Numbered from the stretch's first letter, positions 13,025 to 21,279 are shown. The stretch is DNA of 35,552 nt from Zoogloea ramigera (GCF_006539865.1 NZ_BJNV01000052.1:1-35552); one strand, 5' to 3'. Translations and numbers: made by a program. Notes: generated by a model not told the origin, from the letters alone.

Positions 13025-13828
13025 TTGGATCATCCCAAACTTGAAGCCCTCGACAGGGCTGCGGTGGCTGCCGCGCTGGGCGGCCTGGCCGCCGCGTTCT
13101 CCGTCGAAGTCCTGCCGGAGTGCGATTCCACCAACAGCCGCCTGCTGGCCGATCCGCCGCCCGACGACGGGCGCATTCCCGTGCTCGCCGCCGATCGGCA
13201 GACGGCCGGGCGCGGGCGGCGGGGGCGGGTGTGGCAATCCTGGCCGGGGGCCGGGCTGACCTTCTCGGTGTTGTGGCGCTTTGCCCCCGGCGCGCCGCTT
13301 CCGGGCGGCCTGTCGCTGGTGGTGGGGCTGGCGGTGGCGCGGGCGCTGGAAGAGCTCGGGGTCGAGGGCGTCCAGCTCAAGTGGCCCAACGATGTGCTCG
13401 TGAACGGCCACAAGATCGCCGGCATCCTGATCGAACTCGTCTCCGGCCGTGGCCAGCCACTGGCGGCGGTGATCGGCGTCGGTATCAACCTGCGTCTGCC
13501 GCCGGAGGCCGCCATCGAATCGCCCCTCGGGGTCACCGATCTGGCCCGTTGCCTTGACGCAACGCCGCCGGCCAGCCGGCTGCTTGGTCTGGTGCTGGCG
13601 CAGCTGCACCATTTTCTCGGCATCTGCGCCGCCGCCGGTTTCGAGAGCCTCCGGGGCGCCTGGCAGCAGCGCAATGCCTTTGCGGAGCTGCCGGTGCGCA
13701 TTCTCGGCGAGGCCGAGCCGCTGGCCGGAATCTGTGCGGGGGTGGACGCCGACGGCGCGTTGCTGCTGCAGACACCGGACGGCCTGCGCCGGGTGCTGTC
13801 CGGCGACGTGTCCCTGAGAGCGGGCTGA
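13025..13828 (+). CDS. birA: Biotin--[acetyl-CoA-carboxylase] ligase, monofunctional BirA
   Basis: BirA activates biotin to biotinyl-AMP and transfers it to the biotin carboxyl carrier protein. The 267-aa product has CDSTNSRL, GRGRRGR (62-68, the biotinyl-AMP loop), KWPNDV with Lys119, KIAGILIE with Lys130, and a C-terminal SH3-like domain ending in LSGDVSLR. The N-terminal winged-helix DNA-binding domain of bifunctional BirA is absent: an in-frame stop at 13019-13021 limits the start to TTG 13025. It is therefore an enzyme but not a biotin-operon repressor. Its stop overlaps the coaX start (TGATG), so the two are translationally linked, a pairing common in betaproteobacteria. Confidence 0.92.
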   Translation: MDHPKLEALDRAAVAAALGGLAAAFSVEVLPECDSTNSRLLADPPPDDGRIPVLAADRQTAGRGRRGRVWQSWPGAGLTFSVLWRFAPGAPLPGGLSLVVGLAVARALEELGVEGVQLKWPNDVLVNGHKIAGILIELVSGRGQPLAAVIGVGINLRLPPEAAIESPLGVTDLARCLDATPPASRLLGLVLAQLHHFLGICAAAGFESLRGAWQQRNAFAELPVRILGEAEPLAGICAGVDADGALLLQTPDGLRRVLSGDVSLRAG

Positions 13829-14547
13829 TGGATCTGCTGCTGGACGCCGGCAATACGCGGCTCAAGTGGGGCTTGCACGATGGAGCCGGCTGGCGCGGCC
13901 AGGGCGCGGTGGCCCTCGGGGCGCTCGACGAGCTGGCTGGCGTGCTGGAGGCCGCGGGCCCGATCCGGCGCGTCCTGGGGGCCAATGTGGCCGGCGCCGA
14001 GGTGGCGGCGCGGCTGGCCGGGCTCCTTGCCGGCCGGGCTCTGACGCCCCTCTGGATCGCGCCGACGGCGTCGGCCTTTGGTGTGCACAACCGCTACGTC
14101 GATCCGGCCCGCCTCGGGGCCGATCGCTGGGCTGCGCTGGTCGGCGCCCGGGCGCTCCACGGCGCTGCGGCGCTGGTGGTGACCTCCGGCACCGCCACCA
14201 CCGCCGACGTGCTCGACGGCGAGGGCGTGTTCCAGGGCGGCGTGATCCTGCCGGGTCTCGACCTCATGCGCAGCTCGCTGGCCCGCGACACCGCCCAGCT
14301 CCCCTTTGCCGACGGGCGTTTCGAGCCGCTGCCACGGCGCACCGCCGACGCCATCGTGAGCGGCTGCCTGCACGCCCAGCTGGGTGCCATCGAGCGCATG
14401 TTCCGCCTGGTGGCGAGCCAGCCGGGGGCGGTCTGCCTGCTCAATGGTGGCGCAGCGGTCAGCCTCGCACCGCTGCTCGAGATCCCGCTGCGGCGCGTGG
14501 ACAACCTGGTGCTCGAAGGCCTCGCCTGCATGCTGGCCGAATTGTGA
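13828..14547 (+). CDS. coaX: Type III pantothenate kinase
   Basis: CoaX phosphorylates pantothenate, the first step of coenzyme A synthesis. The 239-aa protein belongs to the ASKHA fold: DAGNTRLKWG (phosphate 1 motif, residues 6-15), RLGADRWAALVGA, SGTATTADVLDGEGVFQGGVILPG with the phosphate 2 and pantothenate-binding Asp, and LLNGGAA (adenosine motif). Length matches the family. The start overlaps the birA stop by one base. The last CoA-pathway enzyme, coaE, is encoded about 820 bp downstream. Confidence 0.95.
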   Translation: MDLLLDAGNTRLKWGLHDGAGWRGQGAVALGALDELAGVLEAAGPIRRVLGANVAGAEVAARLAGLLAGRALTPLWIAPTASAFGVHNRYVDPARLGADRWAALVGARALHGAAALVVTSGTATTADVLDGEGVFQGGVILPGLDLMRSSLARDTAQLPFADGRFEPLPRRTADAIVSGCLHAQLGAIERMFRLVASQPGAVCLLNGGAAVSLAPLLEIPLRRVDNLVLEGLACMLAEL

Positions 14548-14621
14548 GCCCGTGTGACGGCCTGCCTGCAGGGCCTTGGGACGCCTTTTCCAGTCGACCG
14601 TGATCGGTTAGTCTTGCGCCC

Positions 14622-15374
14622 ATGGCCCAATTACGTGTAATCGTCATCGCGCTGGTGTTTGCCAACCTGCTTGCCCTGACCGTCTGGAAGGGTTGGATCG
14701 GTGGCGGGGGATACCCCGGCGAGCCGGAACGCCTGAGCAATCAGCTTAGCCCCGAGCGGATGCGTCTTGTCGCCGAGGTGCGGCCCGCCGCGCCTGCGCC
14801 GGTGGCTGTCGCGCCGGCGGCTCCGGTGCTTGTGACGCCTGCGGCGTCGGACACCCCTCCGCAGGGCGAGACGTCCCCTCAACCTGCAGCGCCCGCGCCG
14901 GTTCCCGAGACCTCGGCACCGCCGGGCTGCGTCGCCTTCGGTGGCGTGAGCGCCGCGCAGCTCGACGAGATCAAGGCCCGCAGCGCCGGTGCCGGGCCTG
15001 GCTTCAAGCTGACCGAGAGCCGCAGTGGCGCGGTCTCTTCCTGGTGGGTGCATGTCCCGTCCCTCGGCAGCAAGGAGGCGGCCGAGCGAAAGGCGGCCGA
15101 GATCCGCAAGCTCGGCGTGGATGACCTGTTCATCGTTCAAGACCCCGGGCCGGCGCAGTTTGCGATCTCCCTTGGGCTCTACAAGAACGAAGTCCAGGCC
15201 AACCGGTTGCTCGAAAGCCTGCGCGAGAAGGGTGTCCGCTCGGCCCAGGTGGCGGGCCGTGGCGCTTCGGTGCTGAGGGTCGAGCTGCGTGGCCCGAGCG
15301 ACAGCCTGGCCACCCTCGCCAGCGATCTCTCCGAGCGCCTGCGTGGCGCGAACCGACTCGAGTGCAGCCCATGA
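14622..15374 (+). CDS. SPOR-domain membrane protein
   Basis: This 250-aa protein has one N-terminal transmembrane helix (about 5-22), a Pro/Ala-rich linker (about 48-105) and a C-terminal SPOR-like region (about 130-220: SWWVHVPSLGSKEAAERKAA, then FAISLGLYKNEVQANRLLESL). SPOR domains bind denuded glycan strands at the septum, so the protein is likely anchored in the inner membrane with a periplasmic domain and may act in division or peptidoglycan remodelling. The central repeat of the domain is recognisable but not identical to DamX or FtsN. Its stop overlaps the coaE start (ATGA). Confidence 0.8.
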   Translation: MAQLRVIVIALVFANLLALTVWKGWIGGGGYPGEPERLSNQLSPERMRLVAEVRPAAPAPVAVAPAAPVLVTPAASDTPPQGETSPQPAAPAPVPETSAPPGCVAFGGVSAAQLDEIKARSAGAGPGFKLTESRSGAVSSWWVHVPSLGSKEAAERKAAEIRKLGVDDLFIVQDPGPAQFAISLGLYKNEVQANRLLESLREKGVRSAQVAGRGASVLRVELRGPSDSLATLASDLSERLRGANRLECSP

Positions 15375-15994
15375 GCGAGACCCCTTACGTCGTCGGCCTG
15401 ACCGGCGGCATCGGCAGCGGCAAGAGCGCGGCCGCCGACCTCCTGGCCGCCCGTGGCGCGCTGGTGGTCGACACCGACCAGATCGCCCACCAGCTCACCG
15501 CCCCCGGCGGTGCGGCGATGGAGCCGATCCGCGAGGCCTTCGGCAATGGCGTGGTGGCGGCGGATGGCGCCCTCAATCGCCCGGCGATGCGCGCCCTGGC
15601 GTTTGAAGATCCCGATGCCCGCAAGCGCCTCGAGGCGATCCTGCACCCGATGATCCGCGCCGAGAGCGAGCGTCAGTGCCGTGCCGCCACGACTCCCTAT
15701 GTGGTGCTGGTGGTGCCCTTGCTGATCGAATCCGGCACCTACCGGGAGCGGGTCCGGCGCCTCTGCGTGGTGGATTGCCCCGAGGACGTCCAGGTGCTGC
15801 GGGTGATGCAGCGCAGCGGCCTCGAGGAGCGCCAGGTGCGGGCCATCATGGCGGCCCAGGCGAGCCGGGCCGAGCGCCTGGCCGCAGCCGATGACGTGAT
15901 CGACAACAGCGCTGGCTACGCAGAGCTCGCGGTCCAGGTGGAGCGCCTGCATGGGGCCTACCTGCGGCTGGCGTCGGAGGGCGGGGCCGTATGA
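15371..15994 (+). CDS. coaE: Dephospho-CoA kinase
   Basis: CoaE phosphorylates the ribose 3'-hydroxyl of dephospho-CoA to complete CoA synthesis. The 207-aa protein has the P-loop GGIGSGKS (12-19), DTDQIAH (metal/CoA-binding region), HPMIR, VVPLLIESG and a lid segment QASRAERLAAADDVIDN, all typical. ATG 15371 overlaps the stop of the SPOR gene; an upstream in-frame ATG at 15362 is less likely because the alignment-type start (TPYVVGLTGG) fits the shorter form. It precedes zapD and yacG, the order usual in proteobacteria, but no pilD-type prepilin peptidase precedes it here. Confidence 0.95.
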   Translation: MSETPYVVGLTGGIGSGKSAAADLLAARGALVVDTDQIAHQLTAPGGAAMEPIREAFGNGVVAADGALNRPAMRALAFEDPDARKRLEAILHPMIRAESERQCRAATTPYVVLVVPLLIESGTYRERVRRLCVVDCPEDVQVLRVMQRSGLEERQVRAIMAAQASRAERLAAADDVIDNSAGYAELAVQVERLHGAYLRLASEGGAV

Positions 15995-16061
15995 TATGAT
16001 TCGCGCCGGTCGGACCGACGCCGGCCACTCAAATTCAACCCCTCCTCATTCAGGCGCGCGC

Positions 16062-16817
16062 GTGATCACCTACGAATATCCGCTCAACGAGAGGATCCGC
16101 ACGCTTCTCCGCCTCGAGGGCCTGTTCGACAAAATAGCCCACTTCGTCCGCGCGACGGGCTCCCTCGAACATCATGTGGCCCTGGTAACCTTGTTCGAGA
16201 TCCTCGAAGTGGCCAGCCGAGCCGACCTCAAGGTCGATCTGGTCCAGGAACTCGAGCGCCAGCGCCAGATCCTGCTGTCGTTCCGCAACAACCCGCAGAT
16301 CTCCGAGGAAGCCTTGTCCGGCGCCCTCTACGAGATCGAGCAGGCGTCCGCCTCACTGCTGGCGATGGCCGGCAAGACGGGCCAGTATCTGCGCGAGAAC
16401 GAGTGGCTGATGAACATCCGCAGCCGCGCTGCCATCCCCGGCGGTGCCTGCGAGTTCGACCTGCCGTCCTATCACCACTGGCTCAACCGGGATGTCGAGC
16501 TGCGTCGCCGCGACCTGATGGCCTGGATCCAGCCCCTGTTGCCGATCCGCGACGGCCTGGCGATCGTGCTGCGCCTGCTCCGGGCCAGCGGACGCCCTGA
16601 GCACCTGGTGGCTCCGCGCGGTGCATTCCAGCAGACCATGGGCGGCCGCAGCGCACAGATGATCCGTATCAGCCTCAGTGGCAGTGCCATGTGCGTGCCC
16701 GAGACCAGCGCCAACAAATACGCCCTCAACGTCCGTTTCATGCACGCCGAGACCGTGACCCGGCCGGGTCAGGTGGAGGTGGATGTGTCCTTCGAGCTGA
16801 CCTTCTGCAACCTATGA
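16062..16817 (+). CDS. zapD: Cell division protein ZapD
   Basis: ZapD cross-links FtsZ filaments and stabilises the Z-ring in the cytoplasm. The 251-aa product (E. coli ZapD is 247 aa) starts with [18 protein letters not shown] and carries the beta-strand-rich C-terminal part ([26 protein letters not shown]) after an alpha-helical domain, as in the family. The start is GTG 16062, which gives the canonical N-terminus; the frame is open far upstream inside coaE, but those residues have no ZapD character. Its TGA overlaps the yacG ATG. Confidence 0.93.
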   Translation: MITYEYPLNERIRTLLRLEGLFDKIAHFVRATGSLEHHVALVTLFEILEVASRADLKVDLVQELERQRQILLSFRNNPQISEEALSGALYEIEQASASLLAMAGKTGQYLRENEWLMNIRSRAAIPGGACEFDLPSYHHWLNRDVELRRRDLMAWIQPLLPIRDGLAIVLRLLRASGRPEHLVAPRGAFQQTMGGRSAQMIRISLSGSAMCVPETSANKYALNVRFMHAETVTRPGQVEVDVSFELTFCNL

Positions 16818-17020
16818 CCGATCAGCCCGCCAAGCCGCGCAAGGTGCGCTGCCCGACCTGCAGCACCGACGTGGTGTGGGGCCCCGAGAGCCCCTACCGC
16901 CCCTTTTGTTCCGACCGCTGCCGTTTGATCGACCTGGGCGCCTGGGCGTCCGACAAATACCGGGTCGAGGGTGAAACGCCCCTCGACGACGAGTCGGATC
17001 CGCTGCGGCGGCCTCACTGA
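16814..17020 (+). CDS. yacG: DNA gyrase inhibitor YacG, zinc-binding
   Basis: This 68-aa protein has a single C4 zinc finger: Cys13 and Cys16 (CPTC) with Cys32 and Cys36 (CSDRC). YacG binds the GyrB C-terminal region and blocks DNA binding of gyrase. The [15 protein letters not shown] segment after the finger is characteristic. ATG 16814 overlaps the zapD stop by four bases (ATGA), so translation is probably coupled. A strong bidirectional terminator follows the stop. Confidence 0.93.
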   Translation: MTDQPAKPRKVRCPTCSTDVVWGPESPYRPFCSDRCRLIDLGAWASDKYRVEGETPLDDESDPLRRPH

Positions 17021-17026
17021 CCATCG

Positions 17027-17052
17027 CAAAAGCGGCCCGCGGGCCGCTTTTG
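17027..17052. terminator. Bidirectional terminator between yacG and the Nudix-TenI gene
   Basis: A 26-bp perfect palindrome with CAAAAGCGGCCCG on one arm and its complement on the other is GC-rich in the middle with A- and T-runs at the ends. TTTTGTTTT follows on the plus strand, and TTTTG is present on the minus strand. It serves both convergent genes. Confidence 0.9.
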
Positions 17053-17071
17053 TTTTGGGGCGCCGCGCCCT

Positions 17072-18010
17072 TCAGCTTTGCCAGAAGGCCCGGATGCCCG
17101 CCACACCGTGGGCGCCGGCCGCCTTGGCGCAGCCCAGGTCGCCGGCACCCAGGCCGCCCAGGGCGAAGACCGGCAGCGGCAGCCGGGCGATCATCTCGGT
17201 GAAGGCCGGCCAGCCCAGGGCGTTGCGCTCCGGGTGGCTGAGGGTCGGCTGGACCGCGCCGAGGAGGGCGTAATCCAGTTCGAGGCCGGCGGCTTTCTCC
17301 AAGTCGGCCCGGGTGTGGCAGGAGGCGCCGACCCATTCGAACTCGGGCCGGGCGGCCGCGCTTGCCAGGCTCCGGGCCGTCAGGTGCAGGCCGTCGGCGC
17401 CGATGCTGCGAGCCAGCGCCGGGTCGTCATTTACCATCACCAGTGCGCCGGTGGCGTGGCAGCGCTCGACGACGGCGCGGGCAAACGCTTCGCGCGGGCC
17501 CTCGGGCAGCGCCGGCTCGCGGATCTGCACGAGGCGCAGGCCGTCGGCAAGGGCCGCGTCGAGGCGCGCCAGCTGGGCGTCGATGCCGATCTCGCCGGCG
17601 TGGGTGATGCCGAACAGGCGCGGCAGGCGCAGGGCCTTCAGGATCGGGCCGTTGGCCGGCAGCATGGGGCCGACGTCCATCGCGTCGGCTTTCTGCCAGC
17701 TGAGGGCGGAATGCACCCGGTCGTGGATCTCGCCGCGCCAGGCGCTGACCTCGAAGAAATGCAGGCTGACGTGGGCGTGCTCGTACACATGCTCGCGGGT
17801 GATCCACGGGGTGGCCGCCTCCACCTGCATGCCGAGCTCCTCGTCGAGCTCGCGGATCAGGGCGTCCCGCGGGGTTTCGCCGGGCTCGACCTTGCCGCCG
17901 GGGAATTCCCAGTAGCCGGGGTAGAAGGTGTCGGGGGCGCGCTGGCCGAGCAGGAAGCTGCCGTCGGGGCGGGTGATCACCGCGGCGGCCACATGGACGA
18001 TCTTCTTCAT
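17072..18010 (-). CDS. Nudix hydrolase fused to a ThiE/TenI-like domain
   Basis: The 312-aa protein has two domains. Residues 1-128 form a MutT-type Nudix hydrolase with a complete Nudix box (GGKVEPGETPRDALIRELDEELG, 38-60), predicted to clean oxidised nucleotides such as 8-oxo-dGTP. Residues 130-312 resemble thiamin-phosphate synthase/TenI: QIREP, MVNDDPALA, GADGLHLT, ASCHT, LLGAVQPTLSHP and FALGGLGAGDL. The phosphate-binding and substrate loops differ from active ThiE (for example QPTLSHP instead of the GPIFPTxTK type), so the second domain is more TenI-like and may lack synthase activity. This fusion is known from other betaproteobacteria. ATG 18008-18010 overlaps the stop of the upstream ATPase gene (ATGA). 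Confidence 0.87.
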   Translation of the reverse strand: MKKIVHVAAAVITRPDGSFLLGQRAPDTFYPGYWEFPGGKVEPGETPRDALIRELDEELGMQVEAATPWITREHVYEHAHVSLHFFEVSAWRGEIHDRVHSALSWQKADAMDVGPMLPANGPILKALRLPRLFGITHAGEIGIDAQLARLDAALADGLRLVQIREPALPEGPREAFARAVVERCHATGALVMVNDDPALARSIGADGLHLTARSLASAAARPEFEWVGASCHTRADLEKAAGLELDYALLGAVQPTLSHPERNALGWPAFTEMIARLPLPVFALGGLGAGDLGCAKAAGAHGVAGIRAFWQS

Positions 18011-18870
18011 TCTGTGTAGTGCCCCGCGTAGTCCCGGGCGAACTGCCAGGCCACCCGGCCGCTGCGCGAGCCGCGCAGCAGCGCCCATTGGAGCGCCTCG
18101 CCGCGGGCGCCGGCAGTGGCTTCGGGCGGCACGCCGAATTCGGCGAGCCAGTGATTCACCACCTTCAGGTATTCGTCCTGGCTGAAGGGGTAGAACGAGA
18201 TCCACAGGCCGAAGCGCTCGGAGAGGGAGATTTTCTCCTCAACCGCCTCGGCGGGGTGCACCTCGCCGTCGAGGTGCTTGGTGGCGGCGTTCTCGGCAAA
18301 GTATTCCGGCATCAGGTGGCGGCGGTTGGAGGTGGCGTAGATCAGCACGTTGTCGGGCACCGCCGCCAGCGAGCCGTCGAGGACGCTCTTGAGCGCCTTG
18401 TAGGCAGGCTCGCCGTCTTCAAAGGAGAGGTCGTCGGTGAACAGGATGAAGCGCTCGGGCCGGCCGTGGAGGAGCTCGACGATGTCGGGCAGGTCGATGA
18501 GGTCGTCCTTGTCCACCTCGATGAGGCGCAGGCCCTCGGTGGCGAACTCGGTGAGCAGGGCCTTCACCAGCGACGACTTGCCGGTGCCGCGGGCGCCCGT
18601 AAGGAGCACGTTGTTGGCACGCTTGCCGGCCAGGAACTGGCGGGTGTTGGCGACGATGCGGGCCTTCTTGTCGTCGATGTCCTGCAGGTCGCCCAGGCGG
18701 ATCTGGTGGGGGCGGGGTACTGGCACCAGGGCCGCCGCGTTGTGTTTGCGGCGCCAGCGGAAGGCGGTGGATGCCGCCCAGTCGGGGGCGGTGGGCTCGG
18801 CCGGGAGCAGGCCTTCGAGGCGTTCGAGCAGGCGTTCGGCGCGGGCCAGGAATTGGTTGAGGTCAGTCAT
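18007..18870 (-). CDS. DUF815-family AAA-type ATPase
   Basis: This 287-aa cytoplasmic P-loop ATPase has Walker A GARGTGKSS (92-100), Walker B FILFTDDLSF with Asp146 and Asp147, a sensor-like IYATSNRRHLMPE, and a C-terminal lid with SGRVAWQFARDYAG. These features match the DUF815 group, for which no client is established. It overlaps genes on both sides: its start codon lies inside the 3' end of a 36-aa ORF and its stop overlaps the Nudix-TenI start. No ribosome-binding site precedes ATG 18868-18870, which fits translational coupling to the small ORF. Confidence 0.85.
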   Translation of the reverse strand: MTDLNQFLARAERLLERLEGLLPAEPTAPDWAASTAFRWRRKHNAAALVPVPRPHQIRLGDLQDIDDKKARIVANTRQFLAGKRANNVLLTGARGTGKSSLVKALLTEFATEGLRLIEVDKDDLIDLPDIVELLHGRPERFILFTDDLSFEDGEPAYKALKSVLDGSLAAVPDNVLIYATSNRRHLMPEYFAENAATKHLDGEVHPAEAVEEKISLSERFGLWISFYPFSQDEYLKVVNHWLAEFGVPPEATAGARGEALQWALLRGSRSGRVAWQFARDYAGHYTE

Positions 18871-18973
18871 GGGGCGGGGCGTCCGTGTCTTTGTTCTTCG
18901 GGGCGCGCAGGGCCAGGCCAACGATGGCGAGCAGTACGGCGACGATGCCGAGTTCGAGGCCGATCAGCCACAT
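18863..18973 (-). CDS. Small single-span membrane protein, 36 aa
   Basis: From ATG 18971-18973 the product reads MWLIGLELGIVAVLLAIVGL and then a short polar tail rich in Lys, Asp and Pro. It is one predicted transmembrane helix (residues 2-22) with a cytoplasmic charged end. AAGGAG lies six to seven bases upstream, one of the best ribosome-binding sites in the window, while the ATPase gene it overlaps by eight bases has none. That combination supports a real gene that feeds ribosomes to the ATPase. No family is recognised; small proteins of this kind are usually left out of automatic annotation. Confidence 0.7.
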   Translation of the reverse strand: MWLIGLELGIVAVLLAIVGLALRAPKNKDTDAPPHD

Positions 18974-19014
18974 GCGGTACTCCTTCGGTGGGCCCGGGCC
19001 GGCGTGGCGCTGGT

Positions 19015-19020
19015 TATACT
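19015..19020 (+). promoter_or_regulatory. Candidate -10 element of mltA
   Basis: TATACT, one base from the TATAAT consensus, lies 41 bases before the mltA ATG in the divergent gap. No good -35 match is present 16-18 bases upstream (the region is GGGCCGG-rich), so it is tentative. Confidence 0.35.
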
Positions 19021-19060
19021 CGGGCGGCTAATGATTGCCAGCCGCGAGTGTACCCCATCC

Positions 19061-20290
19061 ATGTTTCCCGTTTTTCGTCCCGCCCATTCCGTACGCCTGA
19101 TTCCTGCGCTCGCCGCGCTGCTCCTCGCCGCCTGCGCGACGGGGCCGCGGCCGGCCGTCGAGCCGCAGCCCCGCCCGGTGCCCGCGCCTTCGACGCAGCC
19201 GGCGCCGCCTGCAGGTGGCGCACCGGCGCCCCAGGCCCTGGCCCGTCCGCTGCAAGTGGCCAGCTGGGCCGACTTGCCCGGCTGGAGCGCCGATCGCCAC
19301 GACGAGGCCTGGCCGGCCTTCATGGCATCGTGCCGCGCCCTGGCTCGTCAGCCGGTGTGGCAGCCCGTCTGCGAAGCTGCCCGCGGGCTGGGCGAGCGGC
19401 CGGGCGCCGCCACGGCGCGGGCCTTCTTCGAGGCGCGCCTGACGCCGTGGCGGGTGAGCAACGCCGATGGCAGCCGCGAGGGCCTCGTCACCGGTTACTA
19501 CGAGCCCCTCATCAAGGGCAGCCGCAGCCGCTCCAAGGCTTACGCGTGGCCGGTGCTGGGGGTGCCGGATGATCTGCTGAACCTCGACATTTCGGAGGTC
19601 TATCCGGAGCTAAAAGGGCTGCGGGTGCGCGGCCGGCTGGTCGGCAACAAGGTGCTGCCGTATCACTCCCGCGCCGACATCGACCGGCTGAAGGAGCGCT
19701 TCGCCGGCAAGACGCTGCTGTACGCCGAGGACGCGGTGGAGCTGTTCTTCCTGCAGGTGCAGGGCTCTGGCCGCGTGCAGTTGCCCGACGGCAGCATCGT
19801 GCGCCTGGCCTACGCCGACACTAACGGCCACCCCTACCAGTCGATCGGCCGCTGGCTGGCCGACAAGGGCGAGCTGCGCGTCGAGCAGGCGTCGATGGAG
19901 GGCATCAAGAACTGGGCGCGGGCCAACCCGGGCCGCTTGCAGGAGATGCTCAACGCCAACCCGAGCTACATCTTCTTCCGCGAAGCGCCGGCCGGCAACG
20001 GTGGCCCGGTCGGGGCGCTCGGCCAGCCGCTCACCGAGGGGCGCAGCATGGCTGTGGACCCGCGCAGCATTCCGCTGGGGGCGCCGGTGTTTCTGGCGAC
20101 GAGCCACCCGCGCAGCACCCAGCCGCTGCAGCGCCTGATGCTGGCGCAGGACACCGGCAGCGCGATCAAGGGCGGCGTGCGGGGCGACTTCTACTGGGGC
20201 TTCGGCGCCGAGGCTGGCGCGCTGGCCGGCCGCATGCGCCAGAAAGGGGAGATGTGGGTGCTGTGGCCGCGGGATCAGGTGCCGCGATAG
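19061..20290 (+). CDS. mltA: Membrane-bound lytic murein transglycosylase A (lipoprotein)
   Basis: MltA cleaves peptidoglycan glycan strands, leaving 1,6-anhydro-muramyl ends, at the outer-membrane inner face. The 409-aa product has a lipoprotein signal ending in the lipobox LLAAC with Cys25, a Pro-rich linker (about 28-70), and the MltA double-psi barrel: GLVTGYYEPLIKGSRS, LVGNKVLPYHSRADID, FFLQVQGSGRVQLPDG, YADTNGHPYQSIGRWL, SMAVDPRSIPLGAPVFL and the 3D-domain catalytic segment MLAQDTGSAIKGGVRGDFYWG. ATG 19061 is preferred; ATG 19031 in frame would place ten extra residues before the signal. Normal length for the family. Confidence 0.95.
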   Translation: MFPVFRPAHSVRLIPALAALLLAACATGPRPAVEPQPRPVPAPSTQPAPPAGGAPAPQALARPLQVASWADLPGWSADRHDEAWPAFMASCRALARQPVWQPVCEAARGLGERPGAATARAFFEARLTPWRVSNADGSREGLVTGYYEPLIKGSRSRSKAYAWPVLGVPDDLLNLDISEVYPELKGLRVRGRLVGNKVLPYHSRADIDRLKERFAGKTLLYAEDAVELFFLQVQGSGRVQLPDGSIVRLAYADTNGHPYQSIGRWLADKGELRVEQASMEGIKNWARANPGRLQEMLNANPSYIFFREAPAGNGGPVGALGQPLTEGRSMAVDPRSIPLGAPVFLATSHPRSTQPLQRLMLAQDTGSAIKGGVRGDFYWGFGAEAGALAGRMRQKGEMWVLWPRDQVPR

Positions 20291-20421
20291 CTTTTTTCAG
20301 CTAAATCGTAGTTTTGTAATAAGTTTTTCGTAAATTCATGGTTTGCCGACACGGCTCCTGCGGGTACCGTGCGAAGCTGGTGTCATTGCTTCCGACATCA
20401 CCCCATTTACGGAGAACCATC

Positions 20422-21270
20422 GTGCCGCTCACCGAACTCGTCCATTACTTCAACAAGCGCCAGCGTCTGGCCCGGCCGGGGTACGACGAGGAGGGCTTCG
20501 AGATCGTCGATGGGCGGGTCCGCATGGGGTTTGCCGGCCGCGTCCTCGGGACCTTGTTCCAGCCAGTCATGGCGCCCGACGGTTTGGGGGTGATCGGCCA
20601 TGAGGCGCAGCTGCAGGTGCTGGGTGACGACGCTGGGCGGGTGCCGGCCCAGGCGATCTTTCTCGAGGCCCGCGATGACGCGGAGCTGGTGCATCTGGAC
20701 CGCAGGGTGCGCACACTGCATGCGCTCAATTTTCTGCTTGAGCGGGAGCAGCACGGGGGTTTCCTGTCCCTCAATGTGCACCCCCAGCTGATCAGTTCGG
20801 TGCCCGATCATCACGGCCACGTCTTCGAGGGCGTACTGGCCCGCTGCGGGTTGACGCCGGATCGCATCGTGCTGGAGCTCGCCGACGATGGCTTTGGCGA
20901 GGTCTCGCGGCTGGCGGTGGCCATCGCCGAGTACCGGGAGCGGGGCTACCGCGTGGCGATCGACAACTTCGGGCGTCACTCGGCCGACCTCGATCGGCTG
21001 GAGGCGCTGGCGCCGGACATCGTCAAGCTCGACCGCTGCCTGATCGGCCATTTCGGGCATCTGAGCCTGGCCAAGCGGGTGATGACCGAACTGGCCGCCG
21101 AGGCCCGTCGCCTTGGCCTGCAGCTCGGCATCCAGTGCATCGAAAACCCCCTGCAGCTGCAGGTGGCCCGGGAGGCGGGGGCGGACTGGCTGCAGGGGCA
21201 TCTGCTGGGCCGCCCGGCCGAGGCCTGCCTGCCGATCGTCAGGCCGCGCCGGCCGCGGCGGGCGGCCTGA
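20422..21270 (+). CDS. Degenerate EAL-domain protein
   Basis: The 282-aa product from GTG 20422 (GGAG seven bases upstream) is a stand-alone EAL-type TIM barrel with no membrane or sensory domain. EAL phosphodiesterases hydrolyse c-di-GMP, but several catalytic positions are altered here: the signature reads EAQLQ (61-65) rather than EALVR, the metal-binding DDFG reads DNFG (181-184, second Asp lost) and the late Glu motif reads CIEN. Retained are Asn118 (LSLNVHP), Glu152, Lys202 (DIVKLDR) and the terminal QGHLLGRP. It is therefore probably inactive as an enzyme and may bind c-di-GMP or a protein partner, as YdiV does. The AT-rich gap 20291-20421 upstream probably holds its promoter. Confidence 0.82.
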   Translation: MPLTELVHYFNKRQRLARPGYDEEGFEIVDGRVRMGFAGRVLGTLFQPVMAPDGLGVIGHEAQLQVLGDDAGRVPAQAIFLEARDDAELVHLDRRVRTLHALNFLLEREQHGGFLSLNVHPQLISSVPDHHGHVFEGVLARCGLTPDRIVLELADDGFGEVSRLAVAIAEYRERGYRVAIDNFGRHSADLDRLEALAPDIVKLDRCLIGHFGHLSLAKRVMTELAAEARRLGLQLGIQCIENPLQLQVAREAGADWLQGHLLGRPAEACLPIVRPRRPRRAA

Positions 21271-21279
21271 GCGCCATGT

